Source: Sphingobacterium detergens (GTDB lineage: Bacteria; Bacteroidota; Bacteroidia; Sphingobacteriales; Sphingobacteriaceae). From it: a stretch of DNA of 64,000 bases. The DNA lies in contig NZ_RAPY01000001.1 in assembly GCF_003610355.1 (NCBI RefSeq), positions 1,976,500 to 2,040,499 of the forward strand, in the 5' to 3' direction. Under the pieces are notes generated by a model. The model searched no databases, was not told where the DNA came from, and worked only from the letters and a program-made list of their open reading frames with translations. Below are positions 27,191-36,152 of the stretch, piece after piece. A program made the translations under genes and the position numbers. How positions within the stretch are numbered: position 1 is the stretch's first letter; every line of letters begins with the position of its first letter.

Positions 27191-30100
27191 TTAAAAACTT
27201 AAATTCATCCCCACACTATAAATCCGTTGCTGTGGATAATACATACCACCAGCTTGTGTCCCTTCAGGATCCTGGATTTTGATCTGATCGATGGAAAAGA
27301 GATTGAAACCGCTGATAAAGACACGCAGATTTTTCATCTTGATCCTTTCGAGCATGGCTGGTGATAGGGAGTAAGCCAGTTCTACATTTTTCAGTCTTAA
27401 GAAGGAGGCATTTTTCAACCAGAATGTCGAGTTCATGGAATTAAACGTGTCATCGCGATCAAAAGCTCTGGGATATAGCGCATTCGGTGTTTCTGCTTCT
27501 GAGGTCCATCTGTTTTCAAAATATGTGACATCTCTATTGTAACTTCCCGGTTTGATAATCTGTTTCGCACGGCCCTGCCCCGACCATAGGATATTCAAAT
27601 CGAAATTTTTCCATTTCGCCCCCATCGTAATGCCGTAGGTAATTTCGGGTATTGGACTTTCGTAAATCCGGACCATATCATTACTTGTAATTTTTTTATC
27701 ATCGTCAACATCAATATACTTGATATCACCGGGTTTGGTATTCAGTAAATGTGGAGAAGCATCTATTTCAGCCTGATTCTGGTAGATACCATCGGTTTTG
27801 TACACCAACCAAGAGTCTATGCTGTGGTTTGTTCTACGCTGCCATTCCGGCGTATTTTGTGCCTCATCAAAGAAATGAATCTTATTGCGTACAAAAGTGA
27901 AATTTCCGCCGATAGAATAACTAAAATCATCAGCCTTATTACGATATAGAAGGCTACTCTCGATACCTCTGTTTGAAATCTCGCCGATATTCTGATCGGG
28001 CAAAGTCAATCCTGTATATTTAGGTACAGAGGCCTGCTTTGGTGTTAAAATATCAGTCCGCATCGAATAGAAATACTGTAGGTCAAAAGTTAACGTGTTT
28101 TTAAAGAAAACAGACTCAAAACCTATATTTTTCGTATCCACTTTTTCCCAGGTAATATTAGGGTTGGCCAATCTTCCTACCGTAAAACCTTTCCCTCTCT
28201 TAGGGTCAACACCAAACATTGCTCCATCCCCGAGTACATAGGTACTGATATACTGAAAAGGACTTACGCGATCATTTCCCAATTTACCCCAAGAAGCTTT
28301 AATCTTCAATTCATTGATGAACGGAACATTTTCTTTAAAAAAATCTTCCTGGGAGATACGCCAACCTGCTGAGACACCGGGAAACCAACCCCAACGGGCA
28401 TTGCTGCTGAAGTTTTGCGAACCATCTCTCCTCAATGTGAAGTCGGCGAGATACTTATCTTTAAATCCATAACTTACCCGGCCAAAGTAATTCTGGCGTG
28501 CCGAGATTGTTGCTTTCCCATCGTTATTTTTTTGATTGTCACTTCCTGCGAAAAGATAATCTACAGCATCACTTAAGAAATCACGGCGATAAGCTGAAAA
28601 CCAATCTCCTCTGTTCTTACTTTGCTCATAAGCAAGAAAGGCATTAATACTATGTGCATCAAATTTTTTATCATAGCCAATTTTAAAATTCCAGGTTTCG
28701 ATGCGATCGTTATCATTTCTTTCGGAAAGGTTTATATTAACATCACCTGTTGTTTCCCGAATATTGTCATATTCTTTGGTTGCTGGATTATAACGATAGG
28801 CATCCCACATATTGTTGAGCTTCTTTTCATGCCGATATCTCGAATCAAATGCGGCATATCCTGAAAAACTCAATCCATCCAACAACCAAGGAGTTTTGAG
28901 GTCGAAGCCAGCTTTTGTATTTATAAAATTATCTTTTATATGCTGATAACCTGTTTTTCCTGCAGCGAGGATTGTCAGGTTATTACCCCAGGAAAGTCCC
29001 GGGCCTGGTAATCCGTTGGGATAGTAATCTGGTAAGAACGGATAAGCATGGAACGCTTCCCAAAAGAAGGTCCCCATATCATAATTGGAATTGTTTCGAT
29101 TTTCCTGTCTTGTAGCGACTTCAATCAATACCGACAGATCTTTGGTGATCTTTGCATCGAGGTTGGAGCGGAACTGCACAGTTCTGAAATTCAGGTCAGT
29201 ATTTTTGAAACCCGGTTTTTGATATAGGTATCCACCCGAGACATAGTAGCGTACTTTTTCATCACCACCGCGCAACGAAAGCGAATGCTGTGTTTGCGGA
29301 GCTGATTTAAATACTGCTTTCATCCAGTCTGTATTTGCATATAGCAGCGGATCGATACTTCCATCCAAATACTTTCCTTTTATATCCTTATACTTTTCAA
29401 CTCGACCAAAATGAGCGTTGATTTCATCATCATAGACCATAAACTGGTAAGAATCCATCAACTTAGGTGTACGTGTATGCTCGGAGAGTCCATAACTTCC
29501 ATCGTAAGAAATTGTTGGTTTATCACCATTTCCACGTTTGGTCGTGACCAAAATCACACCATTTGCGGCCTGTGCACCATAGATTGCAGCGGAAGCATCC
29601 TTTAATACGGAAATAGTTTCGATATCGCTCGGATTCAATCGCTCGATGCCACCACGGTTGGCAACCCCATCAATCACATACAATGGACTATTGTCTCCCA
29701 AGGAACCTTTACCGCGAATAAATATTTCAGAATTATCGCTCCCGGGCTGACCTGAACGATTGTTGGCCACCACACCCGGCATTCTCCCGGCAAGGGAATT
29801 GGACAAGTTAGGTGCTGGCGACCGTTGCAACTCGCTCCCCGAAACCTGACTGACCGAACCCGTCAATGTTGCTTTCTTCTGGGTTCCGTATCCAATGACA
29901 ACAACTTCTTCCAATTGGGCGAGATCTTCCTGTAACACCACTGACATCCCTTGTCGTTGATAAGGAAGCTCCTGCGTGAGATAACCCAGATAGGAAAACA
30001 ACAGTATGTTGTTTTCGTTCTCGACCACAAGTGAGAATTGTCCATCACTATTGGACTGTGTCATCTTGTCTGTTCCTTTTACTTTCACAGATACCCCCGC

Positions 30101-30526
30101 CAATGGTTTTCCATGGCTATCTTTGATTGTACCCGATGCTATTTTATCCTGCGATCTGGTCATCGAACGGATGATAATACGATTTTCACTTACTATATCC
30201 ATCTCCAAAGATTCCTTCGCTAAGATTGGTAACAATAGATCAGTCCATTTTTTATTACGTACATCAACACGCTTTACTTTAATATCATAAATACTATTAT
30301 CGTTATAGATGAAATTAATCTTGGTTTGCTCTTCGATTGAAGTTAAGAGATTTTTGAGCCGAACCTCTTCAAATCGTAAAGAAACCGTTTTCTGCGCTTT
30401 AGATTCTTTCGCTAGACCAGTTGCAACACATGCGAATAAGAAAATGATTAAAAATTTGGCCATTAACAACCATTTTAGGTAATACGAGATAGGCACATGA
30501 TAAAGTACATGTGATTTTTTTTTCAT
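27191..30526 (-). CDS. SusC/RagA-family TonB-dependent receptor with STN signalling domain
   Basis: The 1111-residue protein has a long leader (membrane segment about residues 22-40), an STN domain (about 46-122: TVSLRFEEVRLKNLLTSIEEQ), a carboxypeptidase-regulatory-like domain (about 131-205: ASGTIKDSHGKPLAGVSVKV), the SusC signature VVVIGYGTQKKATLTGSVS, a plug domain (IFIRGKGSLGDNSPLYVIDG, DASAAIYGAQAANGVILVTTKRG) and a barrel ending in VGMNLSF. It imports glycan fragments across the outer membrane using TonB. The STN domain is the part that contacts a FecR anti-sigma factor, and a FecI/FecR pair lies directly upstream, so the locus is probably induced by transport of its own substrate. Confidence 0.95.
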   Translation of the reverse strand: MKKKSHVLYHVPISYYLKWLLMAKFLIIFLFACVATGLAKESKAQKTVSLRFEEVRLKNLLTSIEEQTKINFIYNDNSIYDIKVKRVDVRNKKWTDLLLPILAKESLEMDIVSENRIIIRSMTRSQDKIASGTIKDSHGKPLAGVSVKVKGTDKMTQSNSDGQFSLVVENENNILLFSYLGYLTQELPYQRQGMSVVLQEDLAQLEEVVVIGYGTQKKATLTGSVSQVSGSELQRSPAPNLSNSLAGRMPGVVANNRSGQPGSDNSEIFIRGKGSLGDNSPLYVIDGVANRGGIERLNPSDIETISVLKDASAAIYGAQAANGVILVTTKRGNGDKPTISYDGSYGLSEHTRTPKLMDSYQFMVYDDEINAHFGRVEKYKDIKGKYLDGSIDPLLYANTDWMKAVFKSAPQTQHSLSLRGGDEKVRYYVSGGYLYQKPGFKNTDLNFRTVQFRSNLDAKITKDLSVLIEVATRQENRNNSNYDMGTFFWEAFHAYPFLPDYYPNGLPGPGLSWGNNLTILAAGKTGYQHIKDNFINTKAGFDLKTPWLLDGLSFSGYAAFDSRYRHEKKLNNMWDAYRYNPATKEYDNIRETTGDVNINLSERNDNDRIETWNFKIGYDKKFDAHSINAFLAYEQSKNRGDWFSAYRRDFLSDAVDYLFAGSDNQKNNDGKATISARQNYFGRVSYGFKDKYLADFTLRRDGSQNFSSNARWGWFPGVSAGWRISQEDFFKENVPFINELKIKASWGKLGNDRVSPFQYISTYVLGDGAMFGVDPKRGKGFTVGRLANPNITWEKVDTKNIGFESVFFKNTLTFDLQYFYSMRTDILTPKQASVPKYTGLTLPDQNIGEISNRGIESSLLYRNKADDFSYSIGGNFTFVRNKIHFFDEAQNTPEWQRRTNHSIDSWLVYKTDGIYQNQAEIDASPHLLNTKPGDIKYIDVDDDKKITSNDMVRIYESPIPEITYGITMGAKWKNFDLNILWSGQGRAKQIIKPGSYNRDVTYFENRWTSEAETPNALYPRAFDRDDTFNSMNSTFWLKNASFLRLKNVELAYSLSPAMLERIKMKNLRVFISGFNLFSIDQIKIQDPEGTQAGGMYYPQQRIYSVGMNLSF

Positions 30527-30635
30527 AATTTTGGTATTTAATAATAATCGATTGGCATCCTACTTTCCTAGGGTCCGATGCCATTGGTTAAAACGTATGG
30601 GTATTGCTCACTATGAGGGATACCCTTTTTTAATT

Positions 30636-31697
30636 TTACTTTACATAAAGTGTATCATTTAGGGTATAGTAATTTAGTTTTATGCCGGTTCGCTTGATCA
30701 TATCCAAGAATTCCTCGCTCGTTGTTTCTTCAAATATGCCGGTGACATGTTGTTCCGCCAATCGCTCTGTTTTGATAACAACAGGTTTTCCAAACCAACG
30801 TTCCATCTTTCGGGCAACGGCATTAAAATCATCACCTTTAAGCACCAGACGGTTCTTCATCCAGAGTGTTTCCGTAGCTTCAGTCTCGACTATATCAAGT
30901 TTTTCAAAAGCTACCTGCTGCTGTATAACAGCATGCTTGCTTTTATTATGGCTTGGCTCCAGCACCGAATTAACCACAGAGATTTTGTTTCCCGGCAGGA
31001 GTTCATAGGTTTTTGTTTGCTTATTCTCCACGACTTTCAGTTGTACCTTACCTTCAATTAGCGAAGTCGTTGTTATATTTTCATCTGGAATCGCGCGGAG
31101 ATTAAATTTAGTACCCAGTACCAGCACCTCTGCATGCGCTGTTTTAATCGTCAAAGGCAAATTTGGATTCTTGGCAATCGAGAAGTAGCCCTCCCCTATT
31201 AATTGCAATACCCGGTCAGTTTTTCCAAATCCACTTTTCAGTCGCAGGGTGCTTTCATTATTAAGCCAGACCTCAGATCCATCACTTAACTTGATCGATT
31301 TACGTTCTCCCTTTCCTGTAACAATTGTTTGCCATTCTGAATCAATATTTTCCTCTTTGTCTCTTTTTATAGACCAAAAAGTCAACAATCCAAATACCAT
31401 CAAAATACTGGCTGCAATGGATATTATTTTTATTTTTTTGTGATTTAAAAAGGGGTGGACATTAGAATCCCTATCGGCAACCAATTCTATAGGTTTTGAC
31501 TTTTCATAGATAATCTCGGCCTCGATATTTTGCCGTTCCTCCTGCTCACTTTCCAAGAAGGCAATGAATTGTCTTTTATTTTCATCTGCTCGCAGTAAAT
31601 TATCCAAAACGATCCTTTCCTCTGCTGTGAGCGTTCCTTCAAGCAATCGATTGGCTAAAAATAAAAAGTATTCTTCTTCAGATGAAAACATGCGCAT
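30636..31697 (-). CDS. FecR-family anti-sigma factor
   Basis: The 353-residue protein (ATG at 31697; ATG at 31691 and an upstream GTG at 31721 are alternatives) has an N-terminal cytoplasmic anti-sigma region, one membrane segment (about residues 90-110, IISIAASILMVFGLLTFWSI), the periplasmic FecR domain (GERKSIKLSDGSEVWLNNESTLRL, RVLQLIGEGYFSIAK, VLGTKFNLRA) and a C-terminal FecR_C region (LVLKGDDFNAVARKMERWFGKPV, VTGIFEETTSEEFLDMIKRT). It sits 51 bases after the sigma gene and about 110 bases before SusC, the standard order of Bacteroidota sigma/anti-sigma PULs. Confidence 0.92.
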   Translation of the reverse strand: MRMFSSEEEYFLFLANRLLEGTLTAEERIVLDNLLRADENKRQFIAFLESEQEERQNIEAEIIYEKSKPIELVADRDSNVHPFLNHKKIKIISIAASILMVFGLLTFWSIKRDKEENIDSEWQTIVTGKGERKSIKLSDGSEVWLNNESTLRLKSGFGKTDRVLQLIGEGYFSIAKNPNLPLTIKTAHAEVLVLGTKFNLRAIPDENITTTSLIEGKVQLKVVENKQTKTYELLPGNKISVVNSVLEPSHNKSKHAVIQQQVAFEKLDIVETEATETLWMKNRLVLKGDDFNAVARKMERWFGKPVVIKTERLAEQHVTGIFEETTSEEFLDMIKRTGIKLNYYTLNDTLYVK

Positions 31698-31751
31698 TCG
31701 GTGTATTTGTGATAGAGACACCGAAGCAATACAAAATCCCCAATAAAAAAA

Positions 31752-32300
31752 TTATTTTTTTTCTTTCATGCAGGCCCATAGTTTTCCAAGGGCTATTTGA
31801 ATATGTCTATCTACAGTTTTTTTAGATATTCCCATCGTTTCCGCAGTCTCCAAATAGGTCTTCTTTTCTTCCTTCACCAATTTAAACGCTTCTTTTGTTT
31901 TTGGCGGCAAACATTCTACAGCCTGTTGGATGCGTTGGATGCTTTCATTAGATATCAATATATCTTCAGGTGTATTGCGATCGATTAATGTATCTTGATA
32001 TTCAATGCCATCTGTTAGCACGAGCTGACGAACCCGGAGCAGGTTCAGGCATTTATTTTTGATCGCCCGGAGGAGGTAGCTTTCGAGACTCACGATATTC
32101 ATAAGATCCGGTCCCAAGTACCAGATTTTCCAAAGTACTTCAGAAACTACATCTTCAGCCAATTGTTTATCTTTTATAAAAGAAAATGCATTACTTTTTA
32201 GCACCCCATAATTAGCCAAAAAATAGGCCTTAAAAGAGTTTTCATCTCGATGAATAGCAATATTCCTCTTATTTTCTTCGGATAAAGGTTTCAAATACAT
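31752..32300 (-). CDS. ECF sigma factor, FecI-like, PUL1 regulator
   Basis: I use the ATG at 32300 (182 residues) over a GTG 12 bases upstream. Region 2 is seen as FIKDKQLAEDVVSEVLWKIWYL and YLLRAIKNKCLNLLRVRQ; region 4 as LPPKTKEAFKLVKEEKKTYLETAETMGISKKTVDRHIQIALGKL. It is followed by FecR, SusC and SusD genes. When the SusC STN domain engages FecR, this sigma factor should be released to transcribe the PUL. It is the first gene of the run, with an AT-rich leader behind the terminator of the transglutaminase-like gene. Confidence 0.92.
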   Translation of the reverse strand: MYLKPLSEENKRNIAIHRDENSFKAYFLANYGVLKSNAFSFIKDKQLAEDVVSEVLWKIWYLGPDLMNIVSLESYLLRAIKNKCLNLLRVRQLVLTDGIEYQDTLIDRNTPEDILISNESIQRIQQAVECLPPKTKEAFKLVKEEKKTYLETAETMGISKKTVDRHIQIALGKLWACMKEKK

Positions 32301-32455
32301 TGGTTGTGTCACAATTCGATTGGCAATTTAAACAAATTCAGTTTAAGATTGCAAAAAAAAAAGTTACATAACGTGGTTTTCTCAGCTTTAATCGCAATTA
32401 GACAGCTGTTTTTCTCCGACAGGAAATACTAATAAAAAATCTTAGATAAAAAAAA

Positions 32456-32500
32456 TCGCTCTATTATCAGATTCTAAAGGGTCATCTAACAAGAGAGCGA
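32456..32500 (-). terminator. Terminator of the transglutaminase-like gene
   Basis: TCGCTCT at 32456-32462 pairs with AGAGCGA at 32494-32500 around a 31-base loop. On the minus strand the stem is followed by eight U residues. It lies 30 bases after the stop codon at 32531. Confidence 0.6.
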
Positions 32501-32530
32501 GTACAATTTATAATTAAAAAGATTTTGTCT

Positions 32531-33730
32531 CTAATCAAGGAAAATGGTTACTGTCATAGGATCATTCTCTATTTTCACCTGTTTTTCCACTGTTCCTTGT
32601 TTACAATTATACTTAAGTGTATATATTTTGTTTTTTTCTACTGCAAACTGCAACCGGTCGTTTGCATCTTGTCTTGCATCTTTGGTAGAACCTCCGCCTA
32701 CTTGATCCTTTCCTTGAAAGATATCGACATTACACTTTTTCCGATCTTCGGGTGTGGTCTTGTCCTTACCCTCGTAAGCAATAACATAAATTGCCGTATG
32801 CTTATTGTCTATGTTAATTTGTTGCTGCTGCTCGTTATATAAAGCTTTATAAGTAGGCGTTACATTCACCCCATTCACATATTTCAAGTTTGTATCCCAA
32901 GCTAAAGGAAAGTATGTTTCTGCCGCTTTGAAAGAAGAAGCATAAATGGCATGCTCCCGGTTACTTGCATCTGCTTTGCCCGCATCCGCTAAGAACCAAG
33001 AACGATTCAACTCTTTATCGGGGTAATATTCTGTAAAATACCATTTCCCATCTATCCAAACTTCACACCAGTTGTGATTTCCACGATTGTCAAACCAGTT
33101 TAAGGTTCCCGCTACCCTGGATGGGATACCCACTGCACGAAATGCATCAGTCAACAAGATTGACAGCCCACTACAGGAAGCCATCCCTTGATCAATGGAT
33201 TCCGAGGGAGATTGATCAGGCCGTTTTCTTTTTGTGTTATAATCAACCATAACTTCGTCCCGAATATTTTTATTGACAGCGGCGATGGCCTCACGAAGTG
33301 TCTTACAAGACTCCACATACTTTGAAAACCTATTAAAGAGTTCTTCACGCCATTCGTCCCGATTTTCATTGAGCACGGCATAAGGCAATACCTCATTTAA
33401 AAAAATGGAATCTGGTAGTTGTTTCGTCCAAGGGAACTTCTCTTTTGCCCGATAGGCCAATTCAATATTGCGCAATAAGAAATCGCTGCTTAAGGATTCC
33501 AAATCCCGTTGTGGCATATAGGAAATTAAGAAGACTGCACCTTCCTTCATATTTTTGGGCACGTCTTTGAGCACTTTTTCCAATGAAGCCCTATTTTTCC
33601 CTGCTTTAGAAAGGGCTATTTCAAGAGGTCTGTTATCCTGTTTAGCATTGGCACGCGTATCTGCTGGTTGCGCTAGACATAAGTTAAAAAGTGATACCGA
33701 TAGGGCAAAAAATAAAGAGCGTAGTTTCAT
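32531..33730 (-). CDS. Exported transglutaminase-like cysteine protein
   Basis: The 399-residue protein has a signal peptide (about 1-20, CLAQP) and a transglutaminase-like core at about residues 145-245. The Cys-His-Asp pattern is visible: Cys186 in GMASCSGLSIL, His219 in RGNHNWCEVWIDGKWYF, and an acidic partner in TEYYPD. Upstream helices (about 30-140) form a region common in Bacteroidota members of this superfamily. The C-terminal 120 residues (KTYTLKYNCKQGTVEKQVKIE) look like a beta-sandwich. Such proteins are thiol peptidases or amide-forming enzymes, mostly of unknown substrate. It is a single-gene unit, divergent from a small lipoprotein gene. Confidence 0.82.
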   Translation of the reverse strand: MKLRSLFFALSVSLFNLCLAQPADTRANAKQDNRPLEIALSKAGKNRASLEKVLKDVPKNMKEGAVFLISYMPQRDLESLSSDFLLRNIELAYRAKEKFPWTKQLPDSIFLNEVLPYAVLNENRDEWREELFNRFSKYVESCKTLREAIAAVNKNIRDEVMVDYNTKRKRPDQSPSESIDQGMASCSGLSILLTDAFRAVGIPSRVAGTLNWFDNRGNHNWCEVWIDGKWYFTEYYPDKELNRSWFLADAGKADASNREHAIYASSFKAAETYFPLAWDTNLKYVNGVNVTPTYKALYNEQQQQINIDNKHTAIYVIAYEGKDKTTPEDRKKCNVDIFQGKDQVGGGSTKDARQDANDRLQFAVEKNKIYTLKYNCKQGTVEKQVKIENDPMTVTIFLD

Positions 33731-33844
33731 AGTAGTTCAAAAAAATAAAGTTACTAATTTTTGCTGAGCTATTGCAAGCCATCGCCGCAATAAAAATGGC
33801 ATGAAATTCGATAGATATAGCAATAATTAACTATATAAATAAAA

Positions 33845-34441
33845 ATGAAAAGAATCAAAATTACTTTTTTAGCCTTGGTAGCCAGTACGCTGTTGATTAC
33901 ATCATGCGGCAATAGTACGGTATACCCACAGAACGAAGATGGTGGTAAAGCTGTCAAACAAATCATTGAAAAAAACTTCGATCCGGAAAAACAGGTAGAA
34001 GAATTACAAATCAGGTCAAAAGAAGAGCTTTATGGAGAACTTGGAGAAGTAAAGGTTGTTTATTGGGATGGAGATAAACAAATGGAAGATATTTATAGTC
34101 CTGCCGATGGCATGCAGAAATCCAAAGAATCCTTTGCTTCAGAGAAAAAAATGCCTTTTCTAAAGAAAACCAAAACAGTAGCTGTCAAAAGCTTTGATGT
34201 AACCCCTATACCTTATAAGGTAGGCGAAGCCACAACACTTATTCCGCAAGAATATGAGAATTATTCGTTACATGAATATACCTTCTCTGTTGATGATAAT
34301 GGAAAAGTAAAACAACTATTCGCAGTAAATGCGACCAAAAAGGGTGAAGGTAAATCACAACAAGGTCGTATGGTAAGCCAAAATTATTACACATTTAAAT
34401 TTACCGTGGACGAAAATGGTAAGGTAGCTCTAATTCCCTAA
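33845..34441 (+). CDS. Lipoprotein of unknown function
   Basis: The 198-residue protein has a clear lipoprotein signal (MKRIKITFLALVASTLLITSC, Cys21). The mature part is hydrophilic and lysine- and glutamate-rich, with two similar strand-turn-strand units (FSVDDNGKVKQLF and FTVDENGKVALIP) near the C-terminus. I recognise no family. It is divergent from the transglutaminase-like gene, with 114 bases between their starts, and ends before a long inverted repeat. Location is likely the inner leaflet of the outer membrane or the periplasmic face; function cannot be stated. Confidence 0.65.
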   Translation: MKRIKITFLALVASTLLITSCGNSTVYPQNEDGGKAVKQIIEKNFDPEKQVEELQIRSKEELYGELGEVKVVYWDGDKQMEDIYSPADGMQKSKESFASEKKMPFLKKTKTVAVKSFDVTPIPYKVGEATTLIPQEYENYSLHEYTFSVDDNGKVKQLFAVNATKKGEGKSQQGRMVSQNYYTFKFTVDENGKVALIP

Positions 34442-34478
34442 ACTTAAGCGTAATATTATCAGTTTATCCACTTTTATA

Positions 34479-34532
34479 TATCTCGCTAGCTTGGCATTAA
34501 CTTTATCTCGTTAATGCCAAACTAGCAAGATA
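34479..34532 (-). terminator. 23-bp inverted repeat between converging lipoprotein genes
   Basis: The arms at 34479-34501 and 34510-34532 pair over 23 positions around an 8-base loop (core GGCATTAAC/GTTAATGCC). The two mismatched positions are C-A on the plus strand but G-U on the minus strand, so a minus-strand transcript folds into an unbroken helix. It lies 30 bases past the stop of the minus-strand gene ending at 34563. No strong U-tract follows. Confidence 0.5.
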
Positions 34533-34562
34533 AAGAGGTATTCTCTGTCAAATTAAAAAACC

Positions 34563-35561
34563 TTAATTACCTTTTTCCTCACGGGCAAGAAAATCATAGG
34601 AATACCAAAACTTCAAAGGTGTAAAATTGTCTAAACTTCTGAGCGAATAGCTGATGGGGAAATCAAATGAATTACTTTGTTTTTCAAACTCTTTTTTAAA
34701 TTCTGTTATCAGCTTAGTTATTTCTTGCAAACCGCTTTCGCGCCTGATAAAGCTTTCTCTCTTACCACCACGTAGATAGATTAGCAGATCCGAAGCGTTC
34801 AAGATCGTTTCCTCCTTTTCTGTCAATGGCTGACCTTCCAATAATTTATCAAGTACATTTTTGAAATCAATCCGAGGATAATCGCTTTCTCCCATCATAA
34901 TCAAATGTGTACCGTAATTTACAATATTTGTATAATAGGGATTAAAACCAGCTTGTTTTAGCTGAGCAACATCTTTACGGCCAAAAGCTGAAGAAAACTC
35001 ATTGAATTGTGCCATCAATGAAAATGCAATATTTTCACTACGCATCAAACAGCTATATGCTCTTTTGATTGTTGTTGAATCATGGTGTTCGACAAGCTTT
35101 AAAACACTATCTACGTCAGGGCTATTATTGAGATGGTAGCGAATTGATTCATAATCAAAGAAATCTGTTATAGAAAAACCTGACATTGTCACCTCAGTGC
35201 TTTTATTTTTACGGGCATAGGAACGAATTCCGTCGAAGGTTGGAATGATCTTCGCATTTGAAATAGCGGAAGTGGTAGGCACAATTGTAATTTTAAAAGG
35301 CTTATAATGACTACGAAGGGAAGCTAGCTTCACCGTGGGTATAGTATCTTTCAATCCCCATACTGTTCCCAGGTAAAAATTTTTGTCTATGGTTTGATCT
35401 ACATAAATCTGATTTACTGAAAAACCAACAGAGCGACCTATAAATTGAAACTTTTTGGCTAATGCAGCACCGTCGATCTCCATGGAGTCTGGATCACCTT
35501 CTTCCTTGTCACAACTGGACAATAGGAATAAACCGAGCAATAGTGCAAAAAGATATTTCAT
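34563..35561 (-). CDS. Lipoprotein of unknown function
   Basis: The 332-residue protein has a lipoprotein signal (MKYLFALLLGLFLLSSC, Cys17) followed by an acidic linker (DKEEGDPDS). The mature part contains FQFIGRSVGFSVNQIYVDQ, a central helical region and ends FWYSYDFLAREEKGN. The pattern LMRSENIAFSLMAQFNEFSSAF with GTHLIMMGE vaguely recalls perforin-like (MAC/perforin) domains of Bacteroidota surface lipoproteins, but I cannot support that. It is a single-gene unit that converges on another lipoprotein gene. Confidence 0.6.
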   Translation of the reverse strand: MKYLFALLLGLFLLSSCDKEEGDPDSMEIDGAALAKKFQFIGRSVGFSVNQIYVDQTIDKNFYLGTVWGLKDTIPTVKLASLRSHYKPFKITIVPTTSAISNAKIIPTFDGIRSYARKNKSTEVTMSGFSITDFFDYESIRYHLNNSPDVDSVLKLVEHHDSTTIKRAYSCLMRSENIAFSLMAQFNEFSSAFGRKDVAQLKQAGFNPYYTNIVNYGTHLIMMGESDYPRIDFKNVLDKLLEGQPLTEKEETILNASDLLIYLRGGKRESFIRRESGLQEITKLITEFKKEFEKQSNSFDFPISYSLRSLDNFTPLKFWYSYDFLAREEKGN

Positions 35562-35795
35562 AATTCAAAAATTACTCGTTCCCCAAAAGTCAAAATATCT
35601 CCATGTTAACAGCGGAAAGGCTAAAGGCTTTTGGTTCTTTATCAAAGATATATAAAAATACCTATCCAACCTATATAAAAATCAGAATAACAAAGAAATA
35701 AGATAAAGTGATTTTTATTGTAGGATAGCAGTAGTGTCATGAACAGCCAGTTCAGCGGTGGAAAGGATTATGATTATACAAATTTGTAAAAAGTA

Positions 35796-35829
35796 AAAGC
35801 CGCTGGAATGGGGAATTCCTAACGGCTTT
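35796..35829. terminator. Orphan hairpin, terminator-like
   Basis: AAAGCCG at 35796-35802 pairs with CGGCTTT at 35823-35829, and inside it GGAAT pairs with ATTCC. The plus-strand stem is followed by CTTCTAACC rather than a clean U-run. No gene on either strand ends nearby. Confidence 0.4.
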
Positions 35830-35924
35830 CTTCTAACCTAATGAAAAACATCGATACCGTGATCGGTACTGTGTTGATCTCCTAATTCCAAATATATCAA
35901 GTCTATTTATCCTAGGTATCATTC

Positions 35925-35961
35925 ATTTACAATCCGCGCTTATGATTTACGATTCGTAGTT
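35925..35961. repeat. Intergenic repeat, copy 1 of 2
   Basis: Its core GATTTACGATTCGTAGTT (35944-35961) differs at one position from a core at 39062-39079 (GATTTATGATTCGTAGTT), and the 18 or so bases before it (TTACAATCCGCG) are also similar with one indel. The two copies lie in the same orientation on either side of the siderophore receptor gene. Confidence 0.5.
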
Positions 35962-36077
35962 GTTAAAAAAAATATGGCAGATCATTGAATGTCAATACAT
36001 TAAATACCAAAAATAAGCAAATATCCCAGTATTCTTACCTACAATAGTATTGCATAAAAGGTATGTTATTTTTTTAT

Positions 36078-36096
36078 TTTAAATCAGTCTAAATAA
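36078..36096 (-). promoter_or_regulatory. Operator-like sequence, upstream copy
   Basis: On the minus strand it reads TTATTTAGACTGATTTAAA and matches 15 of 19 positions of a second, oppositely oriented copy at 36127-36145. It lies where the -33 region of the receptor promoter is expected. Iron regulation is a guess from the downstream gene. Confidence 0.45.
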
Positions 36097-36108
36097 CTAA
36101 ATTAATTG

Positions 36109-36116
36109 TATGTTTG
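36109..36116 (+). promoter_or_regulatory. Promoter -7 element (TATGTTTG) of the siderophore receptor
   Basis: TATGTTTG is an exact TAnnTTTG match, 37 bases before the receptor ATG. It is flanked by two related operator-like sequences. Confidence 0.55.
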
Positions 36117-36126
36117 CGCCGACAAA

Positions 36127-36145
36127 TAATTTAGACTAATTCAAT
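36127..36145 (+). promoter_or_regulatory. Operator-like sequence, downstream copy
   Basis: TAATTTAGACTAATTCAAT starts about 10 bases after the -7 element, covering the likely transcription start and leader. Together with the inverted copy at 36078-36096 it brackets the promoter, as expected for a repressor such as an iron-responsive regulator. Confidence 0.45.
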
Positions 36146-36152
36146 ATTAATA

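Larger units (their letters stand above)
35562..36152. other. 591-base intergenic region upstream of the siderophore receptor
   Basis: This AT-rich region holds an orphan hairpin (35796-35829), one copy of a repeat also found downstream of the receptor (35925-35961), and the receptor promoter with two operator-like sequences (36078-36145). I see no protein-coding gene. A small RNA ending at the orphan hairpin is possible. Confidence 0.5.
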
